DNA from: Melioribacteraceae bacterium
GTDB lineage: Bacteria > Bacteroidota > Ignavibacteria > Ignavibacteriales > Melioribacteraceae
NCBI GenBank assembly: GCA_026983795.1
Contig: JALSTI010000265.1
Span: 1-33,631 of the forward strand
Length of the DNA: 33,631 bases
Direction: 5' to 3'
The position numbers and the translations under genes were made by a program. Position 1 is the stretch's first letter. The number at the start of each line of letters is the position of its first letter. The notes beneath the pieces are model-generated. The model saw only the letters and a program-made list of their open reading frames with translations, was not told the DNA's origin and did no database searches. Shown here in pieces: positions 9,424 to 18,100 of the stretch.

Positions 9424-11064
9424 TTAAAATGAAAATCCAATTGAAATATAATATAACTCTTTTGAATAGTTCCAAGGTAATTTATTTACTCCGGCTTCAA
9501 TTTCAAATAAATAATTATGGAAAAATTTATGAATGTAACCTATTTCCGCTCCCCAAAAAGGAACGGGGGCAAGTCCAAATTTGTTAGATATATTTGTGGC
9601 AAAAATTCCCAGACCGATATGAAAATCAGTGTAAAAATATTTCTTTATTCTAATTTCCGGACCGATTTTAAAGTATGCGAACAAAAAAAGTTCCGGATAA
9701 AAACCAATGTTGAATCCGGGTTCTTTGGTAAATGAGAGAGTAATTAAATTTTCCAAATCCAATGAATCCACCGAAGAGTTCCTATAGTTTAATGAGAGCA
9801 AAAAGGGTATATTCGCTATATTTTTAATACCGGCGTAAGTATTAGCAAATGTACTTTGAATTCTAAACCTCTTACTCAATTTATATCTTTGCTTAATCTT
9901 TTTTTTCTTATTTAAATTTTGAGTATCGAAAAATATTTTAAGCGGTCGCCAAAATCTTTTCGCCCAATCGGCTTCAAAGTGTTTGGCGGTGGAATCTTTA
10001 AACCAAAAAATATTTTTATTTAATTTAAATCCTTTCCCTTTTAATGCATTAATCATCTTATCTATTCCGGGTTGTAGCTTTTTATCAAGTCCCGCGCCTC
10101 CGTTATCAAAATAAAATTCAATTTCTTTTTCATCTTTCCGGTAATTTTTTACCACAGTAGTCAAATCGAACTTACCGGTTTTGAAGGCCGGCGAAAAGCA
10201 GGCGGCTTTAGAAAAAATTCCGGGATAATACCAAGCAAGCATAAAAGAGATTGTTCCACCGTATGACGAGCCGCCCGCCGATGTATATTCCCTGCCGGGT
10301 AATGTTCTGAATGTGCTGTCAATAAAGGGTTTCAATTTAGTTGCAATAAATTTCATATACGCCATTCCCTTTTTAGTCGGGGTATATTCTTGACTTCTAT
10401 CTATAGTATTATAAACACCAACAATTATAATAGGTGAAATTATGTTATTACGAATTAAGCTGTCTGTTGTTTCGTCGGCTTGCCAATCAATACCAAAAGC
10501 GGAGGTTTCCGGATCGAATAAATTTTGCCCGTCTTGCATATAAAGTACGGGATAATGATTCAGTGTATCTGCGTCGTAACCCGGTGGAAGCCAAACCACA
10601 ACATCGCGCGGTTTTATACCGTTCCCGGTTATATTTTTGAAATACCGCACTTTACCGGTAATTTTTCCTTCAAAACCATTGGTTATTTTACTTTGATCTT
10701 TCCATTTTAATATTTTCACAAGAATTGTAGTATCGCGGTTTACTTTAAGTTTATAATTAGAGGGAATATAACCTTTATTAGTTAATGCTTCCTCTTGCCA
10801 GGATCCTTTTGTAAATTTATATTCCAACAAGTTGCCCTTAGGAAACAAAAAAGATTTTGTCCAGGTTGAATCGTTAACTCTATTTAATTTGATTTTTCCC
10901 GGATTCCACTTGCCCAACAAATCATTATTACCGGAGATATAAACATTTCCGGTATCAGGAACAGAATTTGAAATTACTATAAATTTAATTGAATAGCTTT
11001 GAGCAAAACCAAGCTTAAAAGTTAGGAAAGGCAATACTATTAAATAACCCAAATATTTTATCAT
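9424..11064 (-). CDS. Exported esterase with starch-binding-like and beta-rich C-terminal domains
   Basis: The 546-residue protein is built of three parts. After a signal peptide (cut near 'GFAQ', residue 22) comes a CBM20/CBM48-like beta domain (about 24-120) with 'NVYISGNNDLLGKWNPGKI'. Next is an esterase D/enterochelin-esterase alpha/beta-hydrolase (about 150-380) with 'YPVLYMQDGQNLFDP'. Its nucleophile elbow is 'GGSSYGG' (Ser267), a likely acid is Asp320 and the likely catalytic histidine is His362 ('KHFEADWAKRFW'). The last 165 residues alternate hydrophobic and polar residues and end 'YYISIGFSF', like an outer-membrane barrel. Similar esterases cleave siderophore, feruloyl or acetyl esters; the substrate here is unknown. 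The barrel reading is tentative. Confidence 0.82.
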   Translation of the reverse strand: MIKYLGYLIVLPFLTFKLGFAQSYSIKFIVISNSVPDTGNVYISGNNDLLGKWNPGKIKLNRVNDSTWTKSFLFPKGNLLEYKFTKGSWQEEALTNKGYIPSNYKLKVNRDTTILVKILKWKDQSKITNGFEGKITGKVRYFKNITGNGIKPRDVVVWLPPGYDADTLNHYPVLYMQDGQNLFDPETSAFGIDWQADETTDSLIRNNIISPIIIVGVYNTIDRSQEYTPTKKGMAYMKFIATKLKPFIDSTFRTLPGREYTSAGGSSYGGTISFMLAWYYPGIFSKAACFSPAFKTGKFDLTTVVKNYRKDEKEIEFYFDNGGAGLDKKLQPGIDKMINALKGKGFKLNKNIFWFKDSTAKHFEADWAKRFWRPLKIFFDTQNLNKKKKIKQRYKLSKRFRIQSTFANTYAGIKNIANIPFLLSLNYRNSSVDSLDLENLITLSFTKEPGFNIGFYPELFLFAYFKIGPEIRIKKYFYTDFHIGLGIFATNISNKFGLAPVPFWGAEIGYIHKFFHNYLFEIEAGVNKLPWNYSKELYYISIGFSF

Positions 11065-11117
11065 CTGCAGGCTTAATTATTAATAATTTGAGTATCTCAA
11101 TTTAAGAACATTTTCAA

Positions 11118-11471
11118 TTAAACTCTATTCTGAATCATTGCCGCTATTTGCTGAGCTTGTTTTTGATTGTACTCAAAGCTAATACTTTTGTGATTCACCA
11201 AATCGATAATTGTTCCCACCAAACAAATTCCGCCCGTAAGCAAATATAAAATTCCCATACCGATTTGATCGACTACAAATCTTTGAATTCCGGCTATACC
11301 GAGAAAGCCGACCAAAGTTAGCAATAAAATAGTTTGCGGATCTTTTCTTCTTGCGCGGTAAACATTTGCGAAGGTTTGTGCCGTTTCGTCATCCATGTTT
11401 TTGATTAAACCGGCAATAAACATCTGTTCGTCCCCCGTTAATTCAGGAAGTAATCTTAAAACGTCTGCCAT
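11118..11471 (-). CDS. TM2 domain protein
   Basis: The product is a 117-residue protein with a helical cytoplasmic N terminus ('LLPELTGDEQMFIAGLIKNM'). A TM2 module of two membrane helices follows at about residues 47-95 ('ILLLTLVGFLGIAGIQRFVV', then 'GILYLLTGGICLVGTIIDLV'). The spacing around the turn ('QRFVVDQIGMGILYL') is typical. The molecular role of TM2 proteins in bacteria is unclear. A strong GGAGGA ribosome site lies about eight bases before the ATG, inside the upstream DUF2752 gene. The two genes overlap by 29 bases and are clearly co-translated. Confidence 0.88.
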   Translation of the reverse strand: MADVLRLLPELTGDEQMFIAGLIKNMDDETAQTFANVYRARRKDPQTILLLTLVGFLGIAGIQRFVVDQIGMGILYLLTGGICLVGTIIDLVNHKSISFEYNQKQAQQIAAMIQNRV

Positions 11472-11787
11472 TTTTTAGTCCTCCGATTAATGACTTAATA
11501 TATTGAGATTTTAGTAACAACGAAATTATTCTGTAACCGATAATAAATAATGCAAATAAACCTAAGGGATGCGTTCTAAATGAATTTAAAATATCACCAT
11601 GATAAATAAACGAAATTGACCTGCCTAAACCGCAGCCCGGGCAATGATCAATTCCAACTAACTTAAATGCACAAAAACTAAAATGTTGAGTTTCGTATGG
11701 ATTAATAAATAAAAGGTAAACAAGCCCAATAATCCATAAAACGGCTTCGGTCTCCGGTCTTTGTAATTTATTAAATAGTTTTTTCAT
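11443..11787 (-). CDS. DUF2752 membrane protein
   Basis: The product is a 114-residue membrane protein with about three hydrophobic segments. The DUF2752 hallmark is present: 'GIDHCPGCGLGRSISFIYHG' followed by a short amphipathic stretch and 'THPLGLFALFIIGYRII'. The two cysteines in CPGCG could bind metal or form a disulfide; the function is unknown. An upstream in-frame TTG at 11799 would add four residues, but I prefer the ATG at 11787. It overlaps the downstream TM2 gene, a pairing I recall from other Bacteroidota. Confidence 0.85.
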   Translation of the reverse strand: MKKLFNKLQRPETEAVLWIIGLVYLLFINPYETQHFSFCAFKLVGIDHCPGCGLGRSISFIYHGDILNSFRTHPLGLFALFIIGYRIISLLLKSQYIKSLIGGLKNGRRFKITS

Positions 11788-11814
11788 CTGTTGGGGCAAT
11801 GAAGATAAATTTTA

Positions 11815-11870
11815 TTTAATTAACTCAAGTTGACTGCTGAATTTTATAAACGGTCAACTTGAGTAATTAA
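11815..11870. repeat. Long intergenic inverted repeat
   Basis: ACTCAAGTTGAC (11823-11834) is perfectly complementary to GTCAACTTGAGT (11853-11864). The stem extends by about six more A/T pairs if one adenine (11822) is bulged. The loop is 18 bases. It lies downstream of the GNAT gene and upstream of the DUF2752 gene, both minus strand. There is no clean T-tract, so it could be a processing or termination hairpin or a palindromic operator. Confidence 0.6.
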
Positions 11871-11962
11871 TTTATTCTTTAGACGGGAAAGAAGCAATAA
11901 AGTTTAGGAGAATAAAATATTTTTGCGTGTTGGTAGTCATAAGTCATTTTGGGAAACTAACA

Positions 11963-12403
11963 TTATTTGTTCTTCGAATAAATATCCAAATCCGTATTTT
12001 CCATAAGCCAGCCGGGATGTTTAGGAGCAGTAAAACCGAATTGTGAATATAAACCGTGTGCGTCTTTTGTACCGAGCATCCATCTTTTCAAATTTTGCAA
12101 TTCGGGATAATTCATTATAACTTCCATCAACCATTTTGCAAGTCCTTGCCCTCTGAAATCTTTAAGAATAAAAACATCTGCAATATAAGCGCAAGTGGAA
12201 TAATCGGTAACAACCCTTGCAAAACCAATTTGGTTATTTTGATAATAAACCCCGAAACATACAGAGTTCCGGATCGATTTTTCCACAACTTTCAGCGGTA
12301 TATTTTTAGCCCAATATGTTTCCTTCAAAAAATTGTGAATTACATGAACATCCAATTTTGTTTTGTCAGTACTTATTAAATAATCTTGTTTTCGAAATTC
12401 CAT
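11963..12403 (-). CDS. GNAT family N-acetyltransferase
   Basis: The 146-residue protein has the acetyl-CoA binding motif A of GNAT enzymes: the strand 'AYIADVFILKDF' followed by the pyrophosphate loop 'RGQGLAKWLM' (about residues 74-98). The C-terminal motif B has 'DAHGLYSQFGF'. It fits the small stand-alone acetyltransferases related to Bacillus YjdJ/PaiA-like proteins ('MLGTKDAHGLYSQFGFTA'). The substrate, an amine of a small molecule or protein, cannot be told. It is a single-domain protein of normal length with no obvious operon partner. Confidence 0.9.
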   Translation of the reverse strand: MEFRKQDYLISTDKTKLDVHVIHNFLKETYWAKNIPLKVVEKSIRNSVCFGVYYQNNQIGFARVVTDYSTCAYIADVFILKDFRGQGLAKWLMEVIMNYPELQNLKRWMLGTKDAHGLYSQFGFTAPKHPGWLMENTDLDIYSKNK

Positions 12404-12484
12404 CTAAACTCTCAAACTATGTAAACCGTTTTAATTCCATGCTGCCCGTACTTATTCAAAACTAATTTAGAAACAACCGAGCGG

Positions 12485-13171
12485 TTATTTCAACATTTTA
12501 AATGCCGCTTTTGCTTCATTTACAAATTCACTTACAAGCCGATAATCTTTTCTGCCGTTTTTACCTTCCACTCCGGTATGCGAATCTACTCCTGCCGGCT
12601 TAACAAATAAGATTGCCTCTTTTACATTCTTGGGAGTTAAACCACCCGCTAAAATTACCGGTTTAGGAGAAAATTCGACAAGCGTTTTACTGATTTGCCA
12701 ATCGTGGGTTTTACCTGTAGCGCCTGTTGCTCCGGTATCCGGATCAAAAGTATCTGTAATGAAAGCATCACAAAAAGGATATAGTTTTTCTATTGTATTT
12801 TTTAAATTGTTTAAATTCGAATTACGTATTATTAAGCTTTTAATTACGGTTATACCGGGAAATTCTTCCTTTAAAATTTTTAATTCCGCCGCTTTAATAT
12901 TACCGTGAAGTTGAACAATGGAAGAACCTAGTTTTTTACAAAATTGAATAATCCCGCCGGCTTTATCCAAATAGGTTATTAAAACAGCATGATTTGGTTC
13001 ATTAATGGTTTTTATTAATTCGGCGGCTTTCTCTTCCGGAAGGTCTTCCTTATTAACCGGAAGGCGAAGCGGAAAGCCCAAAAAATTTACACCGGCATTA
13101 ATTAATCCTTTTAATTCTTCAGCGTCAATTATACCTGCAATTTGAATATAATCGTGAAAAATAATCTCCAT
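12485..13171 (-). CDS. TrpF-like (phosphoribosylanthranilate isomerase family) protein
   Basis: The 228-residue (beta/alpha)8 barrel carries most PRA isomerase landmarks: 'IVQLHG' (85-90), 'DAFITDT' with Asp140 at the general-acid position, 'GATGKTHDW' (150-158), the phosphate loop 'VILAGGLTPKNV' (172-183) and 'GVDSHTGVEGKNGRKD' (194-209). The N-terminal KICG motif is replaced by 'IQIAGI' (9-14), so the catalytic cysteine of TrpF is an alanine. The following loop reads 'GFPLRLPVNKED', not the usual 'SPRYV'. The phosphate-binding sites are intact, so it should bind a phosphorylated ligand, but classical TrpF activity is doubtful. The neighbours are not trp genes. Its ATG overlaps the stop of the upstream lipoprotein gene by one base (TAATG). 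Confidence 0.85.
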   Translation of the reverse strand: MEIIFHDYIQIAGIIDAEELKGLINAGVNFLGFPLRLPVNKEDLPEEKAAELIKTINEPNHAVLITYLDKAGGIIQFCKKLGSSIVQLHGNIKAAELKILKEEFPGITVIKSLIIRNSNLNNLKNTIEKLYPFCDAFITDTFDPDTGATGATGKTHDWQISKTLVEFSPKPVILAGGLTPKNVKEAILFVKPAGVDSHTGVEGKNGRKDYRLVSEFVNEAKAAFKMLK

Positions 13172-13815
13172 TAATTTTCACCGCAATCGATGAAAGGGAT
13201 ACAAGGTTTTTGCCCGGTGGTTTCTTTAATCAGATTAAAATTTTCGTCAAATGCTTTTATTAAAAGATTCTTATTATTATAAATATAGGCGAGAACGGGC
13301 GCAATAAAACCATTTTGTTTAATCTTTCCGCTATTATCTTTCGGCACTTTCAATAACTTGAAATCTTTATCTCTGTAAATTTCAACAATTACCCTGCCGG
13401 CGTTATTATAAATATATTCAACGCTTGAGTAATTAAATTTCGGGTTTAATGCGGGTCGACCCACTTTGTCGAAATAGCGCAAATACTTAACCCTGTTTTG
13501 CGCGTCGTATTCAAATGCCGTAACTGCCGGAACGAAAAGACCATCGGTAAGTTTTCCGGATTTATCAAATCTTTCAACTTTAATTAATTTATTTTTTTCG
13601 AATGTGTTTTTTTCAAAATAATGATTTACCGTTTTCGATTCAGGAACATTTTTTTCAATAACAGCGTAAATTCCCGACGAAGGTTTAATTAAATTAAATT
13701 TAACATCCGTATTTTCTTCGTTACTTTTATTTGTTTTACAAGATGCAATTATAAAAACCGGAAGAATTGCAGTAAACAAGTATAGTATTTTTTTAAAAGT
13801 CATTTTTCCACTCAT
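13171..13815 (-). CDS. Putative lipoprotein with repeated YD-like strands
   Basis: The protein has 214 residues. It starts with a lipoprotein signal peptide ending in a lipobox-like 'FIIASC' (Cys about residue 26), so it is probably lipid-anchored. The mature part contains several imperfect repeats of the type 'FEYDAQNRVKYLRYFDKVGR' and 'YIYNNAGRVIVEIYRD', like the RHS/YD-type or MORN-like repeats of surface proteins. The C terminus carries two further cysteines ('KPCIPFIDCGEN'). ATG codons exist at 13815 and 13803, and both give a workable signal peptide. It is translationally coupled to the TrpF-like gene, although no functional link is obvious. Function unknown. Confidence 0.75.
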   Translation of the reverse strand: MSGKMTFKKILYLFTAILPVFIIASCKTNKSNEENTDVKFNLIKPSSGIYAVIEKNVPESKTVNHYFEKNTFEKNKLIKVERFDKSGKLTDGLFVPAVTAFEYDAQNRVKYLRYFDKVGRPALNPKFNYSSVEYIYNNAGRVIVEIYRDKDFKLLKVPKDNSGKIKQNGFIAPVLAYIYNNKNLLIKAFDENFNLIKETTGQKPCIPFIDCGEN

Positions 13816-13958
13816 TTTAATTTAAAGAGTTAGTAAAATACAAAAATGAATAAATTTTATTTTTGTTTTAAATAACCGGTTTTTCTTTACGGTAAAACCT
13901 TAATATTTGCGCTTACTCAATTTTCAAAATATTTTTCCCTGTTGAGTGTAAGAATTTT

Positions 13959-14948
13959 CTACCGGAAATAACCGGGAACCGGAATATCTAACATGGTATG
14001 TAACCCAGGTTTCATTTTTAAGATACTTCTAATCGAATTTAATGTAATTGCACAAGTTGCAATATCACCGTTTACTCCACCTTCTATAACGGATTTGATA
14101 TCCGGTTCACCTTTAATTTCGATGGTATCGTTAGGATTTGTTTCAGCCAAAGAAGCTTTAAATACCAATTTGATCACTTCTTTTCCGTTTACAAATCCTC
14201 TGCCAATTTGCTCCACGCCGCAGACCATCCCTTTTTCTACAACCCTAAATCCTTTTGTTATTTTTTCCTTTGCAATTACGGGTTTTATCACCTCTTTTAC
14301 GTTATCCACCTTCCAATTCATACAAGCGGCAATCAAATCAATCGATTCCGGCAATCCTACATGCCTAATGATTTTTTTCCTAACTTTATCATTAAATTCC
14401 TTACGAGTTAAACCGACCCCTATTTTTTTCTGAAACGGAATTCTTCTAACGGATGCATCTTGAATTCTAAATACACTGAGTTTTTTTACATTTTGATTTA
14501 CCGAACTAATCACACAAGGCAAATAATCCATTAAAAAACCGGGATTAACTCCGGTGCCGAGACATGCGATATTATTGGCTCTACATATACCGTCAATCTT
14601 TTTTGCAGTTCTACTATGCCGTTTCCATGGGTAAGATAATTCTTCGCAAGTAGAAACAACAGGGATGCCATAATTAGCAATGTTTTCAATTTGTTTTACA
14701 ATTTTATTTATACCGGAAACGGTAGTAAGAATTACCACATCGGCTTTTTTCTTTTTTAAAGCTTCTTTTACCGAGTTTGTAATTTTTACATTCAGCTTTT
14801 CAATTTTACAAATATCGCCCAAATCTTTACCCGTAATAGCCGGATTAAGATCTACCGCTCCAATAAATTTTATATTTTTTCTTTGATTACCGAAACGAAC
14901 AATTTTTTGCCCTAACGGTCCAAGTCCTATTTGCAATACTTTTATCAT
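13959..14948 (-). CDS. DapB-like / 2,4-diaminopentanoate dehydrogenase-like oxidoreductase
   Basis: The 329-residue NAD(P)-dependent enzyme has a Rossmann loop at its very N terminus ('VLQIGLGPLGQKIV'), 'ADVVILTT' in the fourth strand, and 'NYGIPVVSTCEELSYPW' and 'CLGTGVNPGFLMDYLP' further on. These features match the DapB-like family that contains 2,4-diaminopentanoate dehydrogenase of ornithine fermentation. True DapB is shorter (about 250-270 residues) and has a different C-terminal domain. No other ornithine-degradation gene (ornithine mutase, AKP thiolase) is adjacent, so the substrate is uncertain: any amino acid or amino ketone is possible. A GGAG ribosome site precedes the ATG. Confidence 0.8.
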   Translation of the reverse strand: MIKVLQIGLGPLGQKIVRFGNQRKNIKFIGAVDLNPAITGKDLGDICKIEKLNVKITNSVKEALKKKKADVVILTTVSGINKIVKQIENIANYGIPVVSTCEELSYPWKRHSRTAKKIDGICRANNIACLGTGVNPGFLMDYLPCVISSVNQNVKKLSVFRIQDASVRRIPFQKKIGVGLTRKEFNDKVRKKIIRHVGLPESIDLIAACMNWKVDNVKEVIKPVIAKEKITKGFRVVEKGMVCGVEQIGRGFVNGKEVIKLVFKASLAETNPNDTIEIKGEPDIKSVIEGGVNGDIATCAITLNSIRSILKMKPGLHTMLDIPVPGYFR

Positions 14949-15145
14949 GTTGTACTCCGTATTAAGTATATATAAGCAAAACTTGAAACATAAAAATAAG
15001 CTTATTTATTAGAAGTCAGAAACTTTTTTTGAGAAAATGCGCTTAACAAACGGAGTAATATTTTTACTTTAATGTATTGCCGAATTATTAAATTACAATT
15101 ACCGTTTATTTTTTTTAAAGAACTTACACTTCAAAAGGTAACGTC

Positions 15146-18100
15146 ATGAAATTTAAAATTTTATTCTTAAGTATTTTGCTTTCCGTCTCAACCATTTTAT
15201 CACAGAGTGAAACTATTCATCATAACATAACAGCTAAGGTAAATCCGGATAATTCATCTCTGGAAGTAACAGATGAAATAACAATTCCGCAAAACACTGA
15301 TGCGAACAAGTTAGTTTTTTCTTTAAATGATCAACTTAAGCCGTACTTCGTATCTAAACCGGTAAAGATTACTTTAATAAAAAAACATGTATCCGCTACA
15401 GATATTGGAATTGACAGGGAAGAACCGGAAAACGAACAAAAGTTAAAATTAGACGAATACAAATTGGTTATTCCGGTTACTAAGAACAGTGAAGTTAAAT
15501 TTACAATAAAATACAAAGGAAAAATAGATTCTCCCATAGAACAAAGCGCAGAAAACTATGCACGCGGGTTTAGTCAATCGCCGGGAATAATTTCATCCAA
15601 AGGCGTTTATCTGGCAGGGTCTACTTTCTGGGTGCCGACGTTCGGCAACATGTTAGTAAATTTCGACTTAACGGTTATACTGCCAAAAGGATGGGAAAGC
15701 GTAAGTCAAGGTAAACGGATAACGAAAAGCGAACATAACGGTTTACATTTAGATAAGTGGGATTCCCCCTCTCCGCAAGAAGAAATATTTTTAATTGCGG
15801 CAAAGTTTACCGAATATAAATACGATGCCGGCTCCGTAACTGCAATGGCATTTTTACGAAAACCGGACGACGGTCTGGCAAACAAATACCTCGAAACCAC
15901 GGCTCAATATCTTGAAATGTACCGGCAGTTGTTCGGCCCTTATCCTTATTCCAAATTTGCATTGGTCGAAAATTTCTGGGAAACAGGATACGGAATGCCT
16001 TCGTTTACATTGCTCGGTGAAAAAATAATCCGGTTCCCTTTTATTTTACATTCTTCATATCCTCACGAGCTTTTACACAACTGGTGGGGAAACAGTGTTT
16101 ACGTAGATTTTAGCAAAGGAAATTGGTGCGAGGGACTTACGGCTTATAACGCCGACCATCTGATAAAAGAACAACGGGGACAAGGCGAAGAATACAGAAG
16201 ATCAACATTACAAAAATTTACGGATTATGTGAACGTTTCGAATGATTTTCCGTTAAGCAAATTCAGATCGAGATACGATGCTCCAAGCGAAGCTATAGGT
16301 TATGGAAAGTGTTTGATGATGTGGCACATGTTACGAAGAAAAGTAGGTGATGATAACTTTAGAAAATCTTTACAAAAATTCTACAGAAATAATAAGTTTA
16401 AGGTTGCTTCGTTCAATGATATAAGAAAATCGTTCGAGGAAGTAACAGGATATAAGCTAAAACAATTTTTCGATCAATGGATTAACAGAACCGGAGCTCC
16501 CGTTTTAAGTTTGGATAACGTTAAAATCAAAAGAATTCATGATTTTTTTGATATTTCGTTCACACTTAAACAAACACAAAAAGAAGATCCCTTCACCGTT
16601 GATGTGCCGGTAGTTGTTGTTACTAAAAACGGAAATAAAACAAAAGTATTTACAATTTCCGCCAGAGAAGAAAAATTAAACTTAACCGTTAAAGACAAAC
16701 CCCTGGAAATATTGGTCGATCCGCAATACGATGTTTTTAGACGGCTCGATCCCCATGAAATACCGCCGGCTCTTTCAACCGCATTCGGTAAGAAAAAAGC
16801 GTTATTCCTTTTACCTTCAAAAGCTTCTCTACAAGAAGTAAAGAATTATAAAAATTTTATTTCCAAATGGGAGAAAACCCAAAAATTAAATATTACGGTA
16901 ATAAACGATAATGAAGCGGACGAATTACCGACGGATAGAACAATCTATATTTTAGGATTTAACAATCTGTTTACTAAATTCATTCAAAGCAGATTAAAAA
17001 ACTATAAAGTTTCTCTCACTGCCGATTCGGTAAAATTTAATAATAAAAGTGTTGGCAAGAAAAACAACGACTTTATAATTTCAGTAAGAAATCCCAAAAA
17101 CATAAAAGAAGTTATGGTTTTACTTACTATAAACAACTCTAAAGCAATTGACGGATTAGTGAGAAAACTTCCACATTATGGTAAATACGGCTATTTGGCA
17201 TTCGAAGGGACCGAACCTACAAATATTGTTAAAGGTCAATGGCCCATTATTAATTCTCCGTTGGTAAAAATTTTAGATAAAACTGCCGGCAATATCAAAC
17301 CCAAGCTGGAAAAACGAAAAGCTTTAGCATACCTTAAACCGGTATTTTCTAGTAAAAGAATGCTTGAGACCGTTAAATTTCTTGCTTCCGATAAATTAAA
17401 AGGAAGAGGACTCGGAACAAAAGAGCTTGAAGAAGCTGCAAATTATATAGCAGATCATTTTAAGTCTGCAGGGTTACTTCCCGCCGGCGATAACGGAACT
17501 TATTTTCAAACTTGGTATAAAATTTTTAAAGATAAAGGAAGATTAAAATTACAAAACGTAATCGGAATTATTCCCGGAACTAAAGAAAAGTTAAAAAATA
17601 CATACGTCGTAATATCTGCGCACTACGATCATCTTGGATTGGGATGGCCCGATGTTCATAAAGGTGATGAAGGAAAAATTCATAACGGCGCCGACGATAA
17701 TGCCAGCGGCATAGCAGTGCTATTGGAATTAGCCAAAATTATGGGCAAAACGGCTAAACCGGCAAGAACTATTGTTTTTGCCGCATTCTCCGGCGAGGAA
17801 GAAGGACTTTTAGGTTCAAAACATTTTGTAAAAACATTTCCTATAACTCCGGACAATACAATAGCCGATTTGAATTTAGATACGGTTGGAAGACTTGAAG
17901 GGAAAAAATTATTGATTCTTAACGGAAATTCTGCGCGGGAATGGAAATTTATTTTTATGGGAACCGAATATACAACAGGCATCAAAACGGATATGGTTAC
18001 ACAACAATTGGACGCTAGCGATCAAGTTTCATTTATTAAAAACGGTATTCCTGCAGTACAGTTATTTAGCGGTCCTAATACCGATTACCACCGTCCGACC

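Noticed and set aside
12485-13171. Part of a tryptophan operon
   Set aside because: Neighbours are a lipoprotein and an acetyltransferase gene; no other trp gene is present and the catalytic cysteine is missing.
13993-14433. 146-codon open frame on the plus strand
   Set aside because: It lies fully antisense to the well-supported dehydrogenase gene, and its translation is low-complexity (Phe/Ser/Thr/Ile-rich) with no recognisable domain.
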